12,409 nt of DNA. Origin: an uncultured Kiritimatiellota bacterium. Its GTDB lineage: Bacteria; Verrucomicrobiota; Kiritimatiellia; RFP12; UBA1067. The notes under the pieces are model-generated. The model saw only the letters and a program-made list of their open reading frames with translations, was not told where the DNA came from and did no database searches. The stretch lies in assembly GCA_934654805.1 (NCBI GenBank), contig CAKUGW010000095.1, positions 1 through 12,409 on the forward strand, read 5' to 3'. Shown here piece after piece: positions 1-6,077 of this stretch. Position numbers and translations under genes: made by a program. The stretch's first letter is position 1, and each line of letters opens with the position of its first letter.

Positions 1-2
1 CC

Positions 3-1289
3 AGAGAAATCGCGGAGGACCGCAAATTCGACAACATCTCCGAGGTCTGGCTCGGCGGCGACCACTACAAGTGGCGCCAGATGCGCTCGAACGGCGTCGA
101 CGAGCGCTACTGCACGGGCGACGCGCCGTGGCACGACAAGTTCGTCAAGTTCGCCGAGACGATGGAGCGCCTCGTCAAGAACCCGCTCTTCGACTGGTCG
201 CACCTGGAGCTCTCGCGCTACTTCGGCGTGAACGAGCGGCTGTGCGGCGCCTCGGCCGAGCGCATCTGGAAGAAGTGCAACGCGAAGCTGAAGCAGAAGG
301 GCTTCTCCGCGCGCGGCCTCATGAGGAAGTCGAACGTCGCCGTCGTCTGCACGACGGACGATCCGGCCGACTCGCTCGAGCACCACCTCGCGATCGCGAA
401 GGACCCGTTCGGCACGCGGATCCTGCCGGCGTGGCGCTCCGACAAGGCGTCGAAGATCGACAGCCTGCCCGACTGGAACGCCTGGATGGACCGGCTCGCG
501 GCGGCGGCGAAGACGCCCGTGAAGACGTACGAGGACTTCCTCGGCGCGATGGACAGGCGCCACGCCTTCTTCGCGAAGGCCGGGTGCGTCATCTCCGACT
601 ACGGCATCACCGAGGTCTTCGCCGCGCCGTACACGGACGCGGAGGTCGCGAAGATCTTCCGGAAGGCGCGCGCGGGGCGAGCGGTCACGGCCGAGGAGGC
701 GCTGAAGTTCAAGAGCGCGTGGCTCTACGAGGGGATGAAGGCCGACGCGGCGGCGAACTGGACGGCGCAGCTGCACTGCAACTGCCTGCGTGACAACAAC
801 TCGGCGATGTTCGAGAGGCTGGGGCCCGACACGGGCTTCGACTGCATCGGCGACTGGCGCATGGCCGAGCCGCTCGCGCGCCTCTTCGACCGGCTGGAGC
901 GGGCGGACGCGCTGCCGCGCACGATCCTCTACTCGCTCAACCCGAAGGACAGTGAGATGCTCGCGACGCTGATGGGCTGCTTCCAGAAGGGCCCGGCGCG
1001 CGGCAAGCTGCAGCTCGGCTCGGGCTGGTGGTTCCTCGACCAGAAGGACGGCATGAAGAAGCAGATCGAGGCCCTCTCGGCGCTCGGCTGCCTCGGCAAC
1101 TTCGTCGGCATGCTCACCGACTCGCGCAGCTTCCTCAGCTACACGCGCCACGAGTACTTCCGCCGCATCCTCTGCCAGAAGCTCGGCCAGGAGGTCGAGA
1201 AGGGCGAGATTCCGGACGACCTCGGCTGGCTCGGCGGCCTCGTCGAGGACATCTCGTACAACAACGCGAAGCGGTACTTCGGGTTCTGA
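3..1289 (+). CDS. uxaC: Glucuronate isomerase (uronate isomerase), 5'-truncated by window edge
   Basis: Cytoplasmic isomerase that converts D-glucuronate to D-fructuronate and D-galacturonate to D-tagaturonate, the first step of hexuronate catabolism. The frame is open from base 3 and 428 residues are visible. Family blocks recognised from the known E. coli protein include GGDHYKW and NGVDERYCTGD near the start, TTDDPADSLEHH, KTILYSLNPKD-like TILYSLNPKD, GSGWWFLDQKDGM and the near-invariant MLTDSRSFLSYTRHEYFRRI close to the C-terminus. By comparison with the roughly 470-residue E. coli UxaC, about 38 N-terminal residues lie off the window, including the His-x-His metal motif. The ATG at 81 is an internal methionine, since family-conserved sequence continues upstream of it. 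The gene ends in TGA followed at once by TAG. It is the first visible gene of the sugar-acid module and suits the ExuT-like transporter downstream. Identification is firm. Confidence 0.96.
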   Translation, partial: REIAEDRKFDNISEVWLGGDHYKWRQMRSNGVDERYCTGDAPWHDKFVKFAETMERLVKNPLFDWSHLELSRYFGVNERLCGASAERIWKKCNAKLKQKGFSARGLMRKSNVAVVCTTDDPADSLEHHLAIAKDPFGTRILPAWRSDKASKIDSLPDWNAWMDRLAAAAKTPVKTYEDFLGAMDRRHAFFAKAGCVISDYGITEVFAAPYTDAEVAKIFRKARAGRAVTAEEALKFKSAWLYEGMKADAAANWTAQLHCNCLRDNNSAMFERLGPDTGFDCIGDWRMAEPLARLFDRLERADALPRTILYSLNPKDSEMLATLMGCFQKGPARGKLQLGSGWWFLDQKDGMKKQIEALSALGCLGNFVGMLTDSRSFLSYTRHEYFRRILCQKLGQEVEKGEIPDDLGWLGGLVEDISYNNAKRYFGF

Positions 1290-1519
1290 TAGAGGAGGAT
1301 TCCTGATAGAAGATGGTGTCGTTTCCAGATTTCAGATTCAGGATCTCAGATCTCAAATCTCAGATTCAGGTACTGGTTTCAGATTTAGGTACTGGTTTCA
1401 GATTCAGGTACAGGTTTCAGATTTAGGATTTTAGATTTTAGATTCCAGATTCAGGTACAGGTCTCGTTTAGGTTTCGGGTTTCAAGCACTAACTTCAAGT
1501 CTAACCAAAAGGAAAATCC
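1290..1519 (+). other. 230-bp intergenic gap filled by a low-complexity repeat array
   Basis: Between the uxaC stop and the next start codon I see no gene. An AGGAGG at 1293-1298 looks like a ribosome binding site, but no credible coding start follows at normal spacing. From about 1326 the gap is a degenerate tandem repeat, listed separately. AAAAGGA at 1507-1513, 6 nt before the ATG at 1520, is the ribosome binding site of the next gene. No convincing promoter or terminator hairpin is visible. Confidence 0.8.
1326..1471 (+). repeat. Degenerate heptanucleotide tandem array (CAGATTY type)
   Basis: The first part reads as successive 7-mers: CAGATTT (1326), CAGATTC (1333), AGGATCT (1340), CAGATCT (1347), CAAATCT (1354), CAGATTC (1361). 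A longer unit is nested in it: three head-to-tail 19-bp copies at 1369-1387, 1388-1406 and 1407-1425, starting GGTACTGG or GGTACAGG and ending TTCAGATTYA, with a decayed fourth copy near 1454-1470. Between the last two come three GATTTTA-type units. The tract is much richer in A and T than the surrounding genes and carries no functional open frame. A unit length that is not a multiple of 3 fits non-coding DNA. Confidence 0.85.
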
Positions 1520-2932
1520 ATGCAAAGAAGAGAGTTCATCAAGAGCGCGGCGGCCGCCGGTGCGGCGCCGCTCCTGTTCAACGGCTGCGCGACGGGCTTC
1601 GTCGCGAACCGCAAGGTCAACGTCGGCGTCATCGGCTTCGGCCGCATCGCCTCGACATTCGAGGTCCCGCACGTCCTCAGGCGTCCGGACCTCGCGCGCA
1701 TCGTCGCGGTCTGCGACCTTGACCGCAAGCGCGCGCACTTCGGGCGGCTCACCGTCGAGCACGCCTACAACGACGGCGCGAAGGTCGCCGTCTACACGGA
1801 CTACAAGGAGCTCTGCGCGCGCGAGGACATCGACGCGGTCATGATCTGCCTGCCGGACTTCTGGCACGCGCTCGTCGCGACGACGGCGATCTGCTCGGGC
1901 AAGGCCGTCTGGCTGCAGAAGCCGTTCACGCAGACGATCACGGAGGGGCGCCTGCTCGCGAACCTCGCGAAGAAGTACGGCACGGTCATGCAGGTCGGCT
2001 CGCAGCAGCGCAGCTGGAACCAGTTCCAGGCCGTCTGCGCGGCGGTGCAGGCCGGCGCGCTCGGCGACGTGAAGCGCGTGGAGGTCGGCATCGGCCTCGA
2101 CAAGGCGGGCGGCAACCGCTGGGCGGAGCCCGTGCCGGCGACGTTCGACTACGAGACGTGGCTGGGGCCGACGAACCACGACGTGCCGTACAACTGGACG
2201 CGCTGCCACAACGACGACCTCCGCCACATCGCCGACCGTCCGGGCTGGATCCAGCTCGCGCCGTACGGCTGGGGCATGATCACGAACTGGGGCGCGCATC
2301 ACCTCGACATCGCGCGCTGGGGCCTCGGCGCGGTCGGGCCGGAGGGCGTGACCGGCACGTGCCAGTGGATGGACCTTTCGGGCGACAGGCTCTGGAACGT
2401 CCACACGACCTACGACCTGCACTACTCGTTCAACGGCGGCAAGACCGACGTCCACGTCTGCGACAGGTACCAGAACGGCGTCAAGTTCGTCGGCGAGAAC
2501 GGCGACTGGCTCTGGTGCACGCGCGGCGCGGCCAAGGTCACGCCGTCCGACCCCGAGCCGCAGGTGCGGCCGGGCGACCTCGGCCCGATCGCGGCGTCGC
2601 GCGACGCGCTGCTGCCGAAGCTTGCGCCCATGCCGTGCGGCGTGCTCCAGCGGCACGTCGACAACTGGCTGGAGGCCGTCCAGGCCAAGGACCCGGCGAA
2701 GACCGTGACGAACGCCGAGGAGGCGCACCGCTCGACGTCGGTCTGCTCGGTCGGCCAGATGTGCATGGAGCTCGGCCGCGGCAAGCGCGCCTTCACGCTC
2801 GACTGGGACGCGAAGGCCGAGTCGACCGGCAACGCCGACTACGACAGGCTCATGAAGCCGTTCGCGAACGGCCGGTTCGACCTCAAGGTCAACCTCGCCG
2901 AGTTCGGCCTCAAGCTCGAAGACCTCATCTAA
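1520..2932 (+). CDS. Tat-exported Gfo/Idh/MocA family oxidoreductase
   Basis: NAD(P)-dependent sugar oxidoreductase of the Gfo/Idh/MocA family, 470 residues. The start has a Tat-type twin arginine (RREFIKS, residues 3-9), a short Ala-rich stretch and a Cys at 23 preceded by FNG, a loose lipobox, so the mature protein may be a periplasmic lipoprotein. The Rossmann fold follows, with GVIGFGRIA (36-44) as the dinucleotide loop and the acidic end of strand 2 at VCDLD. The usual Glu-Lys-Pro of the family is Gln-Lys-Pro (133-135). NWGAHHLDIARW matches the substrate-side His/Asp motif. It begins a tight run with the isomerase/DUF1080 fusion and a second paralogue, so oxidation or reduction at a sugar C3 carbon is a reasonable role. 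The substrate is unknown. Start supported by AAAAGGA 6 nt upstream and the Tat signal. Confidence 0.92.
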   Translation: MQRREFIKSAAAAGAAPLLFNGCATGFVANRKVNVGVIGFGRIASTFEVPHVLRRPDLARIVAVCDLDRKRAHFGRLTVEHAYNDGAKVAVYTDYKELCAREDIDAVMICLPDFWHALVATTAICSGKAVWLQKPFTQTITEGRLLANLAKKYGTVMQVGSQQRSWNQFQAVCAAVQAGALGDVKRVEVGIGLDKAGGNRWAEPVPATFDYETWLGPTNHDVPYNWTRCHNDDLRHIADRPGWIQLAPYGWGMITNWGAHHLDIARWGLGAVGPEGVTGTCQWMDLSGDRLWNVHTTYDLHYSFNGGKTDVHVCDRYQNGVKFVGENGDWLWCTRGAAKVTPSDPEPQVRPGDLGPIAASRDALLPKLAPMPCGVLQRHVDNWLEAVQAKDPAKTVTNAEEAHRSTSVCSVGQMCMELGRGKRAFTLDWDAKAESTGNADYDRLMKPFANGRFDLKVNLAEFGLKLEDLI

Positions 2933-2955
2933 CGACCCGAAGAAATCTGCCAGAA

Positions 2956-4608
2956 ATGAAAAAGCTACTCCTTTCGCTCGTCCTGGCGGCCGCGTCCGCC
3001 GCGTCCGCCCAGGTTCCGTTCAAGCTCGGCATCGCGCGCTACACGATGCACAAGGCCGGCCTCTACAAGGCCCTCGACATCATGCAGACGCTCGACACGC
3101 ACTACCTCGGCCTCATCGAGGGGTCGATCCGGTACGACGCGTCCGAGGCGGAGATCGCCGCGTACAAGGCGCACTGCGCGAAGTACGGCGTCGAGGTCGT
3201 CTCGGCGGGCCCGCTCTACTACTCGACCGAGTCCGAGCTCAAGGCCTGCTGCGAGTTCGCCAGGCGCTACGGCATGAAGTACATCTCGGTCGTGCCGTTC
3301 GAGTGGAACCCGAAGATCGCGCACATCGCGGGCGACGATCCGGCGAAGGTCAACGCCGAGCGCCGCAAGGTCCTGCCGCCGTCCGAGTGGCGCGTCGAGT
3401 CCGACCGGATGATGGACCTCCTGGAGGAGTACTGCCGGAAGTACGACCTGCGCGCGGCGGTGCACAACCACGGGCCGGACATGCCCGACCTCTATCCGAC
3501 GGGCGAGGCGTCGCTGAAGCGCATCGGCCGCCGCGACCGCCGGATCGGCGTCTGCCTGGACGTCGGGCACGAGCGCCGCGCGGGGCTTGACCCAGTCGCG
3601 TTCATCCGCCGGCACGGCGACCGCATCGTCGAGGTCCACATGAAGAACATCAAGATCGACCCCGTCAGGAACTTCGCGCGGATCGGCTCGCGCGGCGAGC
3701 TGGACATCCCCGGGATCATGCAGGCCCTCGCCGACGTCGGGTTCGACGGCTACTGCCTCGTCGAGTACGAGACCGACTTCGACGACAACCTCGTGCCGCT
3801 CGCCGAGTCGATCGGCTACTATCGCGGCTGCATGGACGCCGTGAAGGCGAAGGCCGTCCTCCAGCCCGTCCCGGCGGGCGCAAACACGCTCACGGCGGCG
3901 GAGCGGGCCGAGGGCTACGAGCTGCTGTTCGACGGCGTGAACCTGCCGACGGACACGTTCGTCGGCGTCAAGGAGGCGTTCAAGGCCTTCCCGAAGAAGG
4001 GCTGGTTCGTCAAGGACGGGTGCCTCACGATGCGGCCGGTGAGCGGCATCTCCAACGGCACGTGGTTCTCCCTGCCGCCCGAAGACCAGAAGCTCGGCGG
4101 CGGGGGCGACATCGCGACGGTGAAGAAGTACCGCGACTTCGCGTTCAAGTTCGACTTCCGCCTCACGGCGGCGGCGAACTCCGGCGTCAAGTACTTCCTC
4201 GACGAGACGCAGAACGGCGGCACGTGCGAAGAGTACCAGATCCTCGAAAACGGCCATCCCGACGCCTCGAAGGGCGTGGACGGCAACCGCAAGGCCGCGT
4301 CGCTCTACGACATCTATCCGGCGCACGCGGACGCCCTCCTCCGGGGCGTCGGCCAGTGGAACAGCGGCATGGTCGTCGCGAAGGGCGGCAAGGTCGAGCA
4401 CTGGCTCAACGGCGTGAAGGTCCTTGAGTACACGCGCGGCACGCCCGCGTTCAAGGCGGCCGTGCGGGCGTCGAAGTACGCGACGTGGGGCAAGACGACG
4501 GACGGCAAGCCGCAGGATTGGGGCGAGATCCCCGAAGGGCGCCTGCTCCTCCAGGACCACTCGGACTCGACCGTCTCGTTCTGCAACCTGAAGGTCAAGG
4601 AACTCTAG
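2956..4608 (+). CDS. Secreted fusion: sugar phosphate isomerase/epimerase-type TIM barrel + DUF1080 (3-keto-disaccharide hydrolase family)
   Basis: A 550-residue, two-domain exported protein. Residues 1-19 form a Sec signal peptide ending ASA-Q. Residues about 22-295 are a xylose-isomerase-like TIM barrel with likely metal ligands D202 (CLDVGH), H228 (EVHMKNIK) and E270 (LVEYE), plus a His pair at 170 and 172. Residues about 315-550 match DUF1080/PF06439: YELLFDG, GWFVKDGCL, YRDFAFKFDFRL, NSGVKYF, EEYQILENG, LYDIYPA, HWLNGVKV and a terminal GRLLLQDHSDS. Known family roles: DUF1080 proteins act on 3-keto-glycosides, and isomerase-type barrels serve as lyases or hydratases in 3-keto-sugar routes. 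I infer that the fusion performs both elimination and hydration on one chain in the periplasm. The start is the ATG 23 bp after the preceding stop, chosen for the signal peptide. The frame is open further upstream, but that sequence overlaps the preceding gene. Confidence 0.92.
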   Translation: MKKLLLSLVLAAASAASAQVPFKLGIARYTMHKAGLYKALDIMQTLDTHYLGLIEGSIRYDASEAEIAAYKAHCAKYGVEVVSAGPLYYSTESELKACCEFARRYGMKYISVVPFEWNPKIAHIAGDDPAKVNAERRKVLPPSEWRVESDRMMDLLEEYCRKYDLRAAVHNHGPDMPDLYPTGEASLKRIGRRDRRIGVCLDVGHERRAGLDPVAFIRRHGDRIVEVHMKNIKIDPVRNFARIGSRGELDIPGIMQALADVGFDGYCLVEYETDFDDNLVPLAESIGYYRGCMDAVKAKAVLQPVPAGANTLTAAERAEGYELLFDGVNLPTDTFVGVKEAFKAFPKKGWFVKDGCLTMRPVSGISNGTWFSLPPEDQKLGGGGDIATVKKYRDFAFKFDFRLTAAANSGVKYFLDETQNGGTCEEYQILENGHPDASKGVDGNRKAASLYDIYPAHADALLRGVGQWNSGMVVAKGGKVEHWLNGVKVLEYTRGTPAFKAAVRASKYATWGKTTDGKPQDWGEIPEGRLLLQDHSDSTVSFCNLKVKEL

Positions 4609-4638
4609 TCCGCGGTTGAAAACGAAAGGTCAGGACGC

Positions 4639-6072
4639 ATGAACAGAAGAAACTTCTTGAAGATGCTGGCGGCGGCGGGCGCGGCGCCGCTCGTCCCCGG
4701 CTGCCTCTCGGCGAAGACGTACCGGGCGAACGGCAAGGTGCGCCTCGCCGCGATCGGCATCGGCCAGCAGGCGTGGTATGACCTGCGGCAGTTCTTCGGC
4801 AAGCGGCCGGACGTCGGCGGCTGCGACTTCCCGCAGGACGCCGGCGACATCTGCGAGCTGGTCGCGCTCTGCGACACCGACATGGGCTCGGAGGCGACGC
4901 TTCCCGCGCTGAAGGCGTTCCCGTGCCTGCCGCGCTACCGGGACTTCCGCAAGATGTTCGACGAGATGGCGGACGAGATCGACGCCGTGCTCGTCGCGAT
5001 TCCCGACCATTCGCACTTCCCCGCCTGCATCCACGCGATGCGGCTCGGCAAGGCCGTCTACTGCGAGAAGCCGCTCGCCCACACGTTCGAGGAATGCCGC
5101 CTCCTGATGGAGGCCGAGCGGAAATGCGGCGTCGTCACGCAGATGGGCAACCAGGGCCACTCCTCCGACAAGTACTACCAGCACCGGGAATATTTCGCGA
5201 AGGGCGTCGTCAAGGACGTCTACAAGGTCAACGTCCACATGAACAACGCCCGTCGCTGGCACAAGTACGGCGGCAACATCTTCGAGTTCCCCGTCGGCGA
5301 GGACATTCCCGCGACGCTCGACTACGACACGTGGCTTGCGGCGGCGCGCTATCACGAGTACTCGGACGCCTACATGCGCGGCGAGTGGCGCTGCTGGTAC
5401 GACTTCGGCAGCGGCTGCCTTGGCGACTGGGGCGCGCACACGATGGACTGCGTTCACGAGTTCCTGCTGAAGGGCGACATGCCGACGAAGGTCGAGCTGC
5501 TGAAGTGCGAGGGCTGGAACCAGTTCTGCTTCCCGTGCGCGGTCACGCTGCGGTTCTCGTTCCCGAAGAACGCCCTGCACGACGCGGTGGAGCTCAACTG
5601 GTACGACGGCGTCGACAACCGTCCCGAACTGCCGAAGGGCTACACCTATGACGTGCCGGACGGCATTCCGAAGAACTCGGCCAACGCCGAGGAGAAGGCC
5701 GAGGCGCGCAAGCTCTATCCCGGCAAGGAGGTTTACCAGAAGGACGGCACGGTCTGGCAGTCGCTCTCCCACAAGCATCCGCTGCACCTCGTGGGCGACT
5801 ACGGGGCGAAGCTGCCGGACTTCCCGCACGAGACGGACTCCCATTACCGGGCGTTCATCCGCGCGGTGAAGGGCGAGGTGAAGACGACGAGCCCGTTCTC
5901 GGTCGCCGCGCCGCTCTCGCAGCTCTTCTGCCTCGGCAACGTCGCCCAGCGCGTCCGTCGCGGCTTCGTCTTCGACCCCGCGAAGGGCGTGGTCGTCGGC
6001 GACGACTACGCGAACTATTTCCTCAAGGGTCCCGCGCCGCGCAAGGGCTGGGAAGAGTACTACAAGGCGTAA
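4639..6072 (+). CDS. Second Tat-exported Gfo/Idh/MocA family oxidoreductase
   Basis: 477 residues, paralogous in plan to the oxidoreductase at 1520 but clearly a different subfamily. The N-terminus is a textbook Tat signal (NRRNFLK, residues 2-8), an Ala-rich core and a lipobox-like VPGC with Cys at 22, which predicts a periplasmic or membrane-anchored protein. The dinucleotide loop is AAIGIGQQA (from 38), and the canonical catalytic EKP is at 143-145 in YCEKPLAHTF. LGDWGAHTMDC corresponds to the substrate-binding His/Asp motif. The C-terminal half resembles the Tat-signal oxidoreductases often found in Planctomycetes, Verrucomicrobia and Bacteroidetes. It sits 30 bp after the fusion gene and 5 bp before the transporter, so it belongs to the same operon. 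A role as the partner oxidase or reductase for 3-keto sugars is inferred. AAAGG at 4625-4629 supports the start. Confidence 0.93.
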   Translation: MNRRNFLKMLAAAGAAPLVPGCLSAKTYRANGKVRLAAIGIGQQAWYDLRQFFGKRPDVGGCDFPQDAGDICELVALCDTDMGSEATLPALKAFPCLPRYRDFRKMFDEMADEIDAVLVAIPDHSHFPACIHAMRLGKAVYCEKPLAHTFEECRLLMEAERKCGVVTQMGNQGHSSDKYYQHREYFAKGVVKDVYKVNVHMNNARRWHKYGGNIFEFPVGEDIPATLDYDTWLAAARYHEYSDAYMRGEWRCWYDFGSGCLGDWGAHTMDCVHEFLLKGDMPTKVELLKCEGWNQFCFPCAVTLRFSFPKNALHDAVELNWYDGVDNRPELPKGYTYDVPDGIPKNSANAEEKAEARKLYPGKEVYQKDGTVWQSLSHKHPLHLVGDYGAKLPDFPHETDSHYRAFIRAVKGEVKTTSPFSVAAPLSQLFCLGNVAQRVRRGFVFDPAKGVVVGDDYANYFLKGPAPRKGWEEYYKA

Positions 6073-6077
6073 CGAAA

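Noticed and set aside
1369..1425. Possible CRISPR array from three 19-bp repeats
   Set aside because: The copies are head to tail without spacers, and no cas gene is present.
1313..1426. Small open frame of 37 codons starting at an ATG after AGGAGG
   Set aside because: The Shine-Dalgarno is 14 nt away, too far, and nearly the whole frame is translated repeat with a period that is not a multiple of 3.
1451..2728. Long open frame on the minus strand opposite the first oxidoreductase
   Set aside because: The product is a low-complexity Arg/Val/Ala/Asp-rich chain typical of antisense frames in GC-rich genes. The plus-strand gene has clear family motifs.
2158..2955. Upstream extension of the isomerase/DUF1080 gene into the preceding gene
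   Set aside because: It is an out-of-frame reading of the oxidoreductase gene. The Sec signal peptide fixes the start at 2956.
2965..4560. 531-codon open frame on the minus strand opposite the fusion gene
   Set aside because: Same biased composition, no recognisable domain, and it fully overlaps a well-supported gene.
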